From contig JALGYY010000042.1 in NCBI GenBank assembly GCA_025782575.1, positions 1 through 64,000 on the forward strand: 64,000 bases of DNA. Reading direction: 5' to 3'. The position numbers and the translations under genes were made by a program. Origin of the DNA: a bacterium. GTDB lineage: Bacteria; Orphanbacterota; Orphanbacteria; Orphanbacterales; Orphanbacteraceae. Below the pieces are notes generated by a model. That model ran no database searches and had not been told where the DNA came from. It was given only the letters and a program-made list of their open reading frames with translations. Below are positions 42,401 to 49,912 of the stretch, piece after piece. The number at the start of each line of letters is the position of its first letter. Positions within the stretch are counted from its first letter, which is position 1.

Positions 42401-43694
42401 TGGTCACAGGATTTCCGTCGGCATCCGAGCCGGTCACTGTGAACTGAATCGTAGTGTCGGTATCGACTGTGTCCACTTGCGGCAGGATCTCAATTCCCAC
42501 CAGAGGGCCGATTACCGTGAGGGCGAGAGAGTTGCCGTCTCCGGCGACTCCGTTCACATCCCCTTCAGGTAGGATCTGGGGAGCGAATGTCGTCGATGTA
42601 TCATCAACGAAGGGATCGAGACTCACGTACGTGGGGACTCCCACATCCGGGATATCCACTTCCCAGGTGATTTCGAAAATGCCGTCGCTGGATATTGGCG
42701 CCGGAAACCCGATAATCAGGCTGTCGGGTGAGGAGAGGTCGGTCCAGATCGGAGTATTGCCGTTCCAGACTATTTTTGTGGCGGCCGGTTGCCTGAAATC
42801 GGCGGGGAGGGGGATGAGAAACCGGTTGACCCCCGTATCAATTCCTCTGCCCGCGAATCGCAGATCGGCAAACGTGACGAACGAGATTCGCTGGTCCCGT
42901 GCCATGATGTTCGGTTCCATCTCGGCCATCCCGGACTGGGCGGCGGGGAGCAGATTGGGGTCAGGCAGAATCAGGAAGTAGACCTTCGGTTGCTTTGTCG
43001 AATCCGCCTGATCGGTAGCGCCGAGAATCAGATTGGTATTGATTGCCGCTGTTTTGTTATTGGTGTCGGAACCGAATTCACTGACGTCGTCTTGCCCGAT
43101 AATGCCGACGCCGGGCTGGAGTGTGTCCGGAACGACGACCACTACCTCTTTCACTGCTCGAATGAGAAGGCCGAAGTTGGAATCCGGGTTGGCGATCCAG
43201 AACTGGACGAGAGGAGTGATCTCCCACTGAATGGAATCGTCGGAAGAAGAAACGGTAGCGACCGATATGGCCGACCCGTCGTATGCGGCGCCCGCTTTAC
43301 TCCAGACTGTGCCGGGGGATCGTTCGTTCCAGGTCGTCCCATTGCCTGGTGAGGAGTCCCAGGATTCCAGGACACGATGCAGGCTGTAGTTCAGCACGGT
43401 GCCGTCCAATCCGCCGAAGCGGGTCAGAGCAACTGTGAGAACGGACGAGTCGATCGTGGCGCCCGGCAGGAGGGGGGGCATCGCAAACTGCAAAAGTGCC
43501 CGCCGCACCTTGCCCTTGTTTCCGACAATGAGGCTGTCCGCTGAGCCATACTCGAGTGTGGGAAACTTCTGGGAGATATAGGTATCCGAGGCGAAGGTGC
43601 TGTCCAGATGCCAGACCAGATCCACAGGTGTCGCCTGCAGAATCGACGGACAGCAAAGTAATGCCATAAAGATATATGAACGAGCAATTCGCAC
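36369..43694 (-). CDS. giant secreted multidomain protein with DNRLRE, Ig-like and FlgD-like modules
   Basis: About 2,441 residues. The best start is GTG 43694: AGGGAG lies seven bases upstream and it gives a normal signal peptide (RSYIFMALLCCPSILQA); in-frame ATGs at 43766 and 43757 would add a basic extension. Domains in order: a DNRLRE-type segment (about 25-240; DTYISQKFPTLEYGSADSL, LHRVLESWDSS, WEITPLVQFWI), Big_2/Ig-like repeats (VDTDTTIQFTVTGSDADGNP), several long beta-sandwich repeats with a recurring SSNDGPVDGPVVSPT phrase, and a C-terminal FlgD-like module (NYPNPFSTSEGGTI to AIHKIAVLH). It should be exported and surface-attached, perhaps through the PorV-like protein encoded next. 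The total repeat count was not determined. Confidence 0.85.
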   Translation of the reverse strand: MRIARSYIFMALLCCPSILQATPVDLVWHLDSTFASDTYISQKFPTLEYGSADSLIVGNKGKVRRALLQFAMPPLLPGATIDSSVLTVALTRFGGLDGTVLNYSLHRVLESWDSSPGNGTTWNERSPGTVWSKAGAAYDGSAISVATVSSSDDSIQWEITPLVQFWIANPDSNFGLLIRAVKEVVVVVPDTLQPGVGIIGQDDVSEFGSDTNNKTAAINTNLILGATDQADSTKQPKVYFLILPDPNLLPAAQSGMAEMEPNIMARDQRISFVTFADLRFAGRGIDTGVNRFLIPLPADFRQPAATKIVWNGNTPIWTDLSSPDSLIIGFPAPISSDGIFEITWEVDIPDVGVPTYVSLDPFVDDTSTTFAPQILPEGDVNGVAGDGNSLALTVIGPLVGIEILPQVDTVDTDTTIQFTVTGSDADGNPVTITPTWSMSGAVGALDRDTGFLDPNTVGQAFIIATASGVSDSLFLTVIPGSAAYIIVGPDSITSAADNTIQFFVVAVDGDFNWYIPSAAWTEPTGLGVIDSTGYFDPVLPGTGLVVAGVDDVVDTAAFTITVGALASLTVSPVSALLNTEQSISFSAAGWDSDGNAIAGLPPLTWSGAQSIGIIDPATGLFEADVTGKDVVRVSAGTVQGASDTIVVVPGPTRWIDIAPDSTIVVLGNRSLFSASTIDGDSNSTNDAVNWSVQGGIGTISPAGLLTTTAPGDGSVVASLPGAVSDTATITVLDNNGLVVVSAVESREGVTQGESGIPVDVIYRNDTGGSLTGISLSLRFEIDGQDISAEYSDSLIGSPPDTLSDGQTDTLRFYVTVGTEATTGAAVTIDVDASAVTAFGDGVGSFEAGSKGSWVVSNPPSIEDLVHSLFPTTAVAGQASGFWIGVKNEGGTSLQLDIASALFFSDGVDSFVAPISAAPTIPADSQAVSLLFDTANVPEGFDPGDYVLDLRLRGLDGNGAIFAGTVTTQFNSLTVLPPFVQVRALAVDGLILEPGADSISLMRLELVNLYSTARTLTELTLTNAIQAGGSTADRDGVWNAIRLINDEDGNGRHDQGEDLLGEGSFENGLLTLNGLGLVMAGGDTTSLLVTGDLSLLQAPDGAELNVQVGTLNHFEFNVGTAIDATFPLDSPGNQFVDGMIAAQIITSGGFSTELPAGADDSLAMVFDLPSNGFLPDTLHKVSIINSGNPGEQGDITEVLLWKDGGNGLFDGGSGDDALVHLLGWIGEWTWSNLGIPVAPGGERFFVTVDIAETPASGGVVELSIPVGGIDMTSSNDGPLDRRSTSPTIKIIGDLQGVVVSNVMPGEADSAFAGSVLVEALRFTLGNLDSISLELRELTVSNRSSGTSAPPDSIARSASLIESASGAVLAEAVFDEGEATFTGLGSGLDPGESVEYAILLDIGTSCLTDGDWAAVAIHEASSFVFESDRLMIGPFPIASDSIRIRSLSSSQIVMYDVEGGGATAGTAGRLALRFRLPAAACESDALLEFSVDNDSGTADTTDIDRVYLTYGESNETFVSDLFFNGTGWGWISPGLVVDPGGIVLNVRIDFSDSARDSRTLRLRIPENGIEMLSSNDGPVDGPVVSPTKITVSGIPLFAAITVPDSPVSRGQQYEVFMDLENVDESDTLDMARPDSFGCEVFPLTIVLEPPGDSLVSLPPGGKARFRWVVVADEEGTHRFTGNAIGVRRSTGLPDTTFITQSAFVTVQSPPTGLVIVGASTIEGDVIRGARDLSILRLTFSHPDQGASYAAVRVDSVRVSFDDGQGNLIAPADFIDRLKLDALGSLSVADLDSDVASIPLSVPIVLDPGSERTITLSLDLSLTSPVETFRAVIEPSNAVAAYDRNSGLPVSVTSNDPIFSAGTAIVNPPQGLTVLVADTLLSQSNRSDTVTILSFDLKSEGTGAIAEVGIGSISFVLADGDFPFDWVEITDRGLSPLFSGSDWVREGSLVRFPLTDNILVRTGETSEIEIIARVASSAPVGRVQLDLDDLVFFGDFQLQPDINPEVRISRDIPLVTRIVKPAVSIEVSGLDPADTTEVVPGTLDRQALSLRFHHAMGDSFADIRIRGFSIRLENSAGDSVEIRSILERATVLDDGRVLASIVPRNQGSATLEIPFSGSFLRLQGGEDTTLVLAVDIRDGALPGDYRFVVFESGIDIADNNSGAPVAATIDGNSAYRSTPLRIRRESEGVTVWVDLDIPPTTVAGSSLDDVGQIRILSSGGIGVSDLHLKSIRLEVQDGDGNPLSPSAVLSDAWATPAGDGATTSDGILETDHILFPFDTPLAVVPGETLSITLDLTLATEIEVESFRFEFPVDKLSFTESDQAITRAVNDPGTNPSSPAHLAKKEFEASVRNYPNPFSTSEGGTIVAFYAKSPCHAAIRIYTGLGTPVRSIEQDVSAAGLIELPWDGRNGDGKRVLSGAYLASIELKYHDGGRDHAIHKIAVLH

Positions 43695-43791
43695 AGACTT
43701 CTCCCTTGGAACCCTCCGGGGGAAGAGGGCGTTCCTTCTGTCAAAAAGTCGGCGCATTCTGGCCATTCCTTGAGACCCGGGTATCCGGCCC

Positions 43792-43808
43792 TGCTCGATA
43801 TTCGAGCA
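43792..43808. promoter_or_regulatory. 17-nt perfect palindrome upstream of the giant gene
   Basis: TGCTCGA-TAT-TCGAGCA lies about 100 nt before the proposed GTG of the giant gene and 184 nt after the 3' end of the upstream sulfatase-fold gene. It is suited to a dimeric regulator. No convincing -35/-10 pair was found in the 280-nt interval (43695-43974). Confidence 0.4.
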
Positions 43809-43974
43809 TCCTGTTCAAAGACACGACGGCACTTGCCTGTTGGATCGATTTACCAATAGGCCGTTGTAACGGGAATGGGAGTCCCTCTGAGGCCTTTGGG
43901 GGGCCTGGAGGTACAAACCGCCATGACTCCATACATGCAGGAGCTGTGCCGGAATTGGGGCGAGAAGCCGTAGT

Positions 43975-45708
43975 TTAGCGGCCTGAGATGTATCCGAGGG
44001 CGCGAAGCCGTTCTCGCTCATCGTCGGAGAGATCGATCGGTTCACCGGTCAGGTGGGCGCCTTCATACTGGATCAAAAAAGTGCGGGGGGGATGATCGGG
44101 CGACTCGGGCAGAATGAGCGAGCCCTCGGGGCTGTTACCTGGATCGATTCCGAACCGCCCGTCCGGCGGATGAAAACCGTCACGGCCGATCCGGACGAGC
44201 TGGGGGTCTTCATCACCGTTGATCGTGAGGCGAAACGTAACAGGTGAATCGGGTGGGGAGGTCCGGAATCGGATTCCCCCGGCCCGGCCTTCCGCTCGGA
44301 AGCGGAAAAGGCGATTCCCTGAAGCTTCAACCGAAACGACATCCGGCGCACTCGGGAGGACTTCCTGGAGAAATCCTTGCGCCCTGATTTCTCCTTCGTA
44401 GATCAAGGAATCCGCGCCGGCGGGCCAGCTCACCGTCCATCCGGAACCTGTGGTTTCATTTCTCAACTGGTTAAAGAGAACGGCCGCCTGTTGTTTGTGG
44501 GCGGCGATAACGTCGCATTGTTCGGCCGGGTCGGTCTCTCTGTCGAACAGCTGCGTCCCACTACCCCCCCAGATCAGCTTGAGCCTCGCCTTCATTACCG
44601 CCATTCCGTATCGACCCTCCCGTGAGGTGGCGGCAAAAAAGGAACGCCCCCGTGGAGCATCCGTCTCCCCGGTCAGCAGGGGGCTGCCCCGCAGGCCGGG
44701 GGGGAGGGGAAGTCCTGCTCGCCTCAAAAGTGTGGGGTAAACATCGATGATCCCGACAGGAGTGGGAATCGGGAAGAGGGATGGCTTTCGTGCCGGGTCG
44801 CGCACGATCATCGGCACCCTTATGACCTCATCGTAGAACGTGAAAGAGTGTCCCATCGATCGGTGGTCCTGGAATTCTTCCCCATGATCGGCAGTAAGCA
44901 GAACAATCGTGCTGTCCGCCATCCCACCCTCTTCCAGGCCATGGAGCAGCGAGTCGATCCAGGAATCGACATAGCGCACTTCGCCGTCATAGAGGGCGAC
45001 GAGCTCGGCGAGATCATCCTCGTTCATGAGCGAGTCAACGGGCATGTACCTCGAAATCGTTTCATAATCGCCGACCAGGGACGACTCCCGGTTCGGCACA
45101 TATCGATTTCGATAATCCCCCGGCGCTCCGTACTCCCAGTGGGGATCGAAAAGATGGACGAGAAGGAAAAGCGGCTTACGCCTATTTCTCTCCTTCATCC
45201 AATCGACGGCGGCTCGTACGACCGTTTCGGCGACCGGTTCGTTCCCCTCGTCGAAACGGTAGTTCTCACCAATGCCGAAGTCCTCAAAATGGTTGAAATC
45301 AGAATCGAATCGATAGCTCGACGAAGTATAGATGTGGCTGACGAACGCGGCAGTCTCGTATCCCCCTTTTCGAAATTGACCGGCGAGTGTAGGGAGATCG
45401 GATCGTATGGAGAGATAGTCATTTCCTGCGCCATGCTCCCATGGATAGCGGGATGTCAGCAGTGATGCGAACGCAGGCAATGTCCAGGGGGCTGTACTGA
45501 ACGCCGATGTGAAAACTACTCCCTCATCCGCCAGCCGGTCGATCGCCGGGGAGGTCTCGAACTCGTAACCGTAGCAGCCGAGGTGATCGGCACGCATGGT
45601 ATCGATGACGATGAGAAGAAAATGAGGGCCTTGGGCGGGCCGGCCGCACGACAGAATCAAAGTCGTGAGGAGCATGAGGAACATCGCAGGAATGGCGTAC
45701 CGGTTCAT
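43975..45708 (-). CDS. sulfatase-fold lipoprotein 3 (no formylglycine site)
   Basis: A 577-residue protein with a lipoprotein signal (LILSC, Cys21). Fold markers are VIDTMRADHLGCYGYE (34-49), LFDPHWEYG and TADHGEEFQDH. At the nucleophile site it reads WTLPAFASLLTS (75-86): Thr76 replaces the Cys/Ser and Phe80 replaces the Arg of the sulfatase motif. After the catalytic domain there is an extra beta-rich region of about 150 residues (GNRLFRFRAEGRAGGIRFRT), absent from the other three paralogues. It ends RERLRALGYISGR, a tail also seen in proteins 1 and 4 (LRGLGYVD, LLALGYVTGK). It follows the acetyltransferase gene by four bases. Confidence 0.85.
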   Translation of the reverse strand: MNRYAIPAMFLMLLTTLILSCGRPAQGPHFLLIVIDTMRADHLGCYGYEFETSPAIDRLADEGVVFTSAFSTAPWTLPAFASLLTSRYPWEHGAGNDYLSIRSDLPTLAGQFRKGGYETAAFVSHIYTSSSYRFDSDFNHFEDFGIGENYRFDEGNEPVAETVVRAAVDWMKERNRRKPLFLLVHLFDPHWEYGAPGDYRNRYVPNRESSLVGDYETISRYMPVDSLMNEDDLAELVALYDGEVRYVDSWIDSLLHGLEEGGMADSTIVLLTADHGEEFQDHRSMGHSFTFYDEVIRVPMIVRDPARKPSLFPIPTPVGIIDVYPTLLRRAGLPLPPGLRGSPLLTGETDAPRGRSFFAATSREGRYGMAVMKARLKLIWGGSGTQLFDRETDPAEQCDVIAAHKQQAAVLFNQLRNETTGSGWTVSWPAGADSLIYEGEIRAQGFLQEVLPSAPDVVSVEASGNRLFRFRAEGRAGGIRFRTSPPDSPVTFRLTINGDEDPQLVRIGRDGFHPPDGRFGIDPGNSPEGSLILPESPDHPPRTFLIQYEGAHLTGEPIDLSDDERERLRALGYISGR

Positions 45709-45712
45709 GACC

Positions 45713-46222
45713 CTAATCCCGGTCGAGGATGATCTGCATGATGGTTACGTCCAGAATACGGCCGAATTTTTCGCCAGCCGATTTCATGACACCGATGGTT
45801 CGAAACCCGGCACGCTCGTGCATATGAATGCTCACCGTGTTCCCCTCGGCAATGCGGGCCATGAGAGTCAGAAGGTTCCGGGAACGGCCTTCTTCGATCA
45901 GTTGCGCGAGAAGTTTCGAGCCGATCCCGCCCCCCCACAAATCCTTTCTTACATAGACCGAAATCTCGGCCGATCGCGCATAGGCCGGCTTGGGAGACCA
46001 GGGGCTGAGCGCAGCCCACCCTCCGATCTCGCCCCCGCGAAGAGCCACGATCACGGGGTAACGGGGTACATGTGCCTCGAACCATGCCCGGCGTTCGCCG
46101 AGCGTTTCCGGCTCCGTATCGAACGTCGCGGTCGTTTCGAGGACGGCGTCGTTGTAGATCGAAGCGATCCCTTCAAGATGTTCGAGTCCCGCCTCAATGA
46201 TTTTCAATCGGTCTTCTTTCAT
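45713..46222 (-). CDS. phosphinothricin N-acetyltransferase-like GNAT enzyme
   Basis: A 169-residue GNAT protein. Segments ASIYNDAVLETTATFDTEPET (20-40), ISVYVRKDLWGGGIGSKLL (acetyl-CoA site, 87-105) and MHERAGFRTIGVMKSAGEK are those of the PAT/YncA/MnaT group that acetylates methionine sulfone, phosphinothricin or related amino acids. The start ATG at 46222 was chosen because the family begins there and the rest of the upstream open frame is antisense to the decarboxylase gene. It probably shares a transcript with the sulfatase-fold gene downstream. The natural substrate is not known. Confidence 0.88.
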   Translation of the reverse strand: MKEDRLKIIEAGLEHLEGIASIYNDAVLETTATFDTEPETLGERRAWFEAHVPRYPVIVALRGGEIGGWAALSPWSPKPAYARSAEISVYVRKDLWGGGIGSKLLAQLIEEGRSRNLLTLMARIAEGNTVSIHMHERAGFRTIGVMKSAGEKFGRILDVTIMQIILDRD

Positions 46223-46327
46223 CCCCAGGTACCTTCCCGGAAGTGAGCCGACTATACCATGTTTCGATCGTCGCTCTCGATGGCCTGGATGGGATATACT
46301 CGCACCAAGAGCGACGGAAGGAAGGGA

Positions 46328-47761
46328 ATGGAAAAGCCGCACGACATCCCCTCGGAGGAATTCGTTTCGGCCGGAATGCGTGCGATCGATTGGATCGCCC
46401 GCTATCTGGAAGAGGCGGGCCGCTCGCCGGTAGTACCGCCGGGAAAAGAAGGGAGCCTTATCAGCCGGCTCCCCGCATCCATGCCCGAGGTCGGGGAGCG
46501 TTTCGAGGAAATCGAAAAGGATTTTGTTGATCTCGTCCTTCCCCATGTAACCCACTGGAATCATCCTCGATTCCTCGCTTACTTTTCCATAAGCGGCTCG
46601 GCGCCCGGAATACTCGGCGAGCTGTACAGTGCGGCGCTGAATACGAACGGCATGAAATGGAGCACCAACCCGGCATCGGCCGAGCTGGAGTCGCTCACTC
46701 TGCAGTGGCTTCGTGACGCGCTCGGCCTTCCGGGAGCCTTCTCCGGAATACTGGCCGATCTGGCGTCGACGGCCACACTGCTCTCTCTTGCAGTGGCGCG
46801 AGAGAAGGCGACAGACTATCGGTCCCGAAACGAAGGACTTGGCCGATGGGCTGACAGCCTCGTGCTCTACGCTTCTGAAGAGGCCCATATTTCCGTACAG
46901 AAAGCGGCTCTCGTGCTGGGACTCGGTGTGCAGGCGGTGCGGACTGTTCCGACGGATGAGCGCTTTCGTCTTCGGTCCGATGAGTTACGGCCGATGATCG
47001 AGGCGGATCGGGCCGCCGGGAAGAACCCTTTTGCTGTGGTAGCGACGCTCGGAACCACAGCAACGACAAGCGTGGATCCGATCGATGAGATTGCGACAAT
47101 CGCGGAGAAGGAAAATCTCTGGCTTCACGTCGATGCCGCCTATGCCGGACCGGCCGCGATCCTGAAGGAGAAGCGTCCGATGTTCGCCGGGTGGGAGCGG
47201 GCCGACTCTATCGTCGTGAATCCCCACAAATGGCTGTTTGTTCCGATCGACGCAAGCGCGCTCTTCTTCCGTGATCCGGCCGCCTATCGTCATACATTTT
47301 CAATCGTGCCCGCCTATCTGGAATCGACCGATCGGGCGGACGATCCGATGGATTATGGTTTCCAGCTTGGCAGGCGATTCCGCTCCCTCAAACTCTGGTT
47401 CGTATTTCGGGCGTTCGGTAGATCTGGGCTGGAGAAGCGCATCCGGTATCACATCGACATGGCCGGTCACTTCGTGGAACTGCTTGATGGGTCGAGTAAA
47501 TGGGAAATACTGGCACCCGTACCGTTTTCGACGATCTGTTTCCGCTATTGCGGAGAGGGAGGGGCGAGCGACGATCAATTGGACCAGTGGAACGCGGCAA
47601 TCCTGGAGGAAGTGAATCGAGGAGGGGATGCGTTCTTATCTCATGCCGTACTGAAAGGGCGCTATGCCATCAGGCTCACGATAGGAAATATCCGTACTAC
47701 GGAAAGTGATATCGATCTTGTGTGGGAGAGACTGCGAGAGGCAGCGGCAGAATGCCGATGA
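46328..47761 (+). CDS. PLP-dependent group II (aromatic amino acid-type) decarboxylase
   Basis: A 477-residue enzyme from ATG 46328 behind GGAAGGAAGGGA. Conserved features are HWNHPRFLAYF, the stacking His187 (ASEEAHIS), Asp269 (LHVDAAYAG) and PLP-lysine Lys301 (NPHKWLF). These mark the aromatic-L-amino-acid / tyrosine / tryptophan decarboxylase family. It would produce an aromatic amine, or by family variation another amine or an aldehyde. It is monocistronic, divergent from the GNAT gene with about 105 nt between the starts. The exact amino acid cannot be assigned. The nearby GNAT enzyme could acetylate the amine, which is speculation. Confidence 0.9.
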   Translation: MEKPHDIPSEEFVSAGMRAIDWIARYLEEAGRSPVVPPGKEGSLISRLPASMPEVGERFEEIEKDFVDLVLPHVTHWNHPRFLAYFSISGSAPGILGELYSAALNTNGMKWSTNPASAELESLTLQWLRDALGLPGAFSGILADLASTATLLSLAVAREKATDYRSRNEGLGRWADSLVLYASEEAHISVQKAALVLGLGVQAVRTVPTDERFRLRSDELRPMIEADRAAGKNPFAVVATLGTTATTSVDPIDEIATIAEKENLWLHVDAAYAGPAAILKEKRPMFAGWERADSIVVNPHKWLFVPIDASALFFRDPAAYRHTFSIVPAYLESTDRADDPMDYGFQLGRRFRSLKLWFVFRAFGRSGLEKRIRYHIDMAGHFVELLDGSSKWEILAPVPFSTICFRYCGEGGASDDQLDQWNAAILEEVNRGGDAFLSHAVLKGRYAIRLTIGNIRTTESDIDLVWERLREAAAECR

Positions 47762-47771
47762 GCAATCCGGG

Positions 47772-49721
47772 TTAGCGTTCGGCCGCCGCATGACGGGCGT
47801 TCTCCAATCGTTCTGCGTACGAGGCGTTTTCCGGGTCGAGTTCCACTGCTCTCCCGAGTGGGATAAGCGCCTGTTCCGGCTCACCCGCTCGGTACAGTGC
47901 CAGGCCGTAGGTATCGAAAAAGTCCGCTCTCTCAGGTGACCCTTCCGATGCGCGCCGCGCCCAGCCGACCGCTACTTCGGTATCTATCCCCTCTTCGAGC
48001 AGAATCCAGGCGAGCAGATTCATTGCCTGGAAATTAGTCCAGTCCAATGCGATGGCCTTTTCGAGCCACTCGATCGCCTCGGTGGCTTCGCCGGCTTCGT
48101 GAGAGATGAGGGCCGCCTGATAACAGAGTGTCGCGGGTTGAACCACATGGATCAAGCCTTCCCTTAAGAGATCAACGGCGCTCTCGAGATCCCCCCGGTC
48201 AGTCCGGAGCTCCGCGAGATTCAGGTAGGGTTCGACTTCGGCCGGCCGGAACCGGATCGCCGCCTCCAAGCTGGTTTCAGCATCCCCATAAAGGCCCCGG
48301 CTTCGCTGAACGGAAGCGAGCGCAAGATGGGCACCGCTCCGCGTGGAATCAAGTGTGAGAATCTCCTCAAACAGCCTGCTCGCTTCCGCCTTCCGACCAT
48401 CCCGCATGGCCCGGTACCCGTCGATCATCCGCCTGGCCAAGGGCATTTCGACCCGGGGCGCCGATCCGACAGTGGGATCGAGTTCCTGCTCTCCCGTCTT
48501 CCCCGTCACATATCCAAGGGCGAGCAGCTTTTTCCGCGCGGCGTCGTCCGGATCATAGGATTCGCCGAACCGTGCCTTTCGGGTGCCCGTCCGGTCGAGA
48601 GCTTCCCGCGCTTCCCGAGGCCATTCTCCACCCAGATCTCCCGTCTCTCCCGGGTCCGATTCAAGATCGTAGTTTTCGGGTGCGGCGGTCAGGATGTACT
48701 TTCTGTTGTTCCAGATGACCCCCTGGATACCGCTCCACCCATAGCTGAACCGGGAGTGGAACGATTCGAGGTAGACGGGGCGATCCGGGATCGGCCCGAG
48801 GAGGGAGACTCCTTCGATCCAGTCGGGGCCGCTGATCCCGGTCCATTCGAGGATCGTCGGCGCAATATCGATCAGTCCGACCCGATCGGGGGAGAGGCCG
48901 GGCTCGATCCCCGCCCCGATGATGATGAGCGGAACTCGCATGGTGGTTTCGTAAATGAAGACGCCGTGGCTCTTCTCGTCATGTCTCCCGAGACCTTCGC
49001 CATGATCGGCGGTTATGATGGTCAGACGGTCGGCACCGCCGAACTCCCGGTGTGCGGCATCGAGAAGTCGGCCGATTTCATTGTCGGCATAGGCGATCTC
49101 TCCATCGTACGGGGAGTTTCGAAAACGGGTCGCCCAGGGTTCGGGTGGTGCGTAGGCGCCGTGTGGATCGAAATAGTGAACCCATAAGAAGAGCCTGCCC
49201 TCACGGCGCCCCTTAAGATATTGAATCGCCTGATCGGTAACCTCTCCGGCCGTTCTCTGATCGTAGAGCGTGAATTCGGGATTATGAATGTTCTCGGTGG
49301 TCCGAATGCCGCCATCCCAGAAGTGAAAGCCCTGGGAGAGACCGAATTCTTCGGCGAGCGGGTAGGCGCTGATGAACGCAGCTGTTTCGTAGCCTCCGTC
49401 GGCGAGTAGTTCGGCGAGTGTCACAGCATTTTCTGCGAGGCGAAACGTACCGTTATCCCTGACGCCGTGAACGGGGGGCGTCAGGCCGGTCATTATGGAT
49501 GTGTGGGCGGGCAGTGTCACGGGTACCGGAGTCCAGGCCCTGGCGAACTGGAGCCCTTTGCCGGCTACGCGATCGAGATGGGGGGTGATCGCATCCCGGG
49601 AGCCGTAACATCCGATCCGATCCGCCCTTGTCGTATCGAGCGTGATCAATAGGACGAGCTTTTCCGGCTGGCTTCCGCAGGAGAGCGAGAGACCGATCAG
49701 TATGAGAATCCATTTTCGCAT
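47772..49721 (-). CDS. sulfatase-fold lipoprotein 4 with C-terminal TPR domain
   Basis: About 649 residues from ATG 49721, which yields a lipoprotein signal (LSLSC, Cys15). Fold markers are TLDTTRADRIGCYGS (28-42), YFDPHGAYAP and TADHGEGLGRHDE. The nucleophile site is VTLPAHTSIMTG (68-79): Thr69 in the Cys/Ser position and His73 for Arg, the same substitution as in protein 1. From about residue 430 a TPR solenoid follows (RSGAHLALASVQRSRGLYGD, ATLCYQAALISHEAGEATEA, DTYGLALYRAGEPEQA). The TPR part suggests a periplasmic partner. There is no ribosome-binding site; a perfect -10 hexamer ends six bases before the ATG, so the message may be leaderless. Confidence 0.87.
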   Translation of the reverse strand: MRKWILILIGLSLSCGSQPEKLVLLITLDTTRADRIGCYGSRDAITPHLDRVAGKGLQFARAWTPVPVTLPAHTSIMTGLTPPVHGVRDNGTFRLAENAVTLAELLADGGYETAAFISAYPLAEEFGLSQGFHFWDGGIRTTENIHNPEFTLYDQRTAGEVTDQAIQYLKGRREGRLFLWVHYFDPHGAYAPPEPWATRFRNSPYDGEIAYADNEIGRLLDAAHREFGGADRLTIITADHGEGLGRHDEKSHGVFIYETTMRVPLIIIGAGIEPGLSPDRVGLIDIAPTILEWTGISGPDWIEGVSLLGPIPDRPVYLESFHSRFSYGWSGIQGVIWNNRKYILTAAPENYDLESDPGETGDLGGEWPREAREALDRTGTRKARFGESYDPDDAARKKLLALGYVTGKTGEQELDPTVGSAPRVEMPLARRMIDGYRAMRDGRKAEASRLFEEILTLDSTRSGAHLALASVQRSRGLYGDAETSLEAAIRFRPAEVEPYLNLAELRTDRGDLESAVDLLREGLIHVVQPATLCYQAALISHEAGEATEAIEWLEKAIALDWTNFQAMNLLAWILLEEGIDTEVAVGWARRASEGSPERADFFDTYGLALYRAGEPEQALIPLGRAVELDPENASYAERLENARHAAAER

Positions 49722-49727
49722 GCCGGT

Positions 49728-49733
49728 ATTATA
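49728..49733 (-). promoter_or_regulatory. consensus -10 hexamer directly before the start codon
   Basis: TATAAT on the minus strand (49733-49728) ends six bases upstream of ATG 49721, which would place the transcription start at or within a base or two of the A of the ATG. No good -35 lies 17 nt upstream. Confidence 0.4.
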
Positions 49734-49912
49734 GAGGATGATCGAATGGATCGGGAGACGGCGTTCACGCCGGCTTCCTTGACGGTCATCAATCGAACCT
49801 GCTACGGTCACTCACTTCCATCCGAGCTATTCGGAGGGTGCAGAGAAGCGGGCCCGGCGCTCACCGAGCGTGACCAGATCCAATTCTGTGCGTCCTACCA
49901 GGAGGATGACCC

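Noticed and set aside
46223-46888. 5' extension of the acetyltransferase frame, which would give a 391-residue protein
   Set aside because: The extra part is antisense to the PLP decarboxylase gene; GNAT similarity begins exactly at the ATG at 46222.
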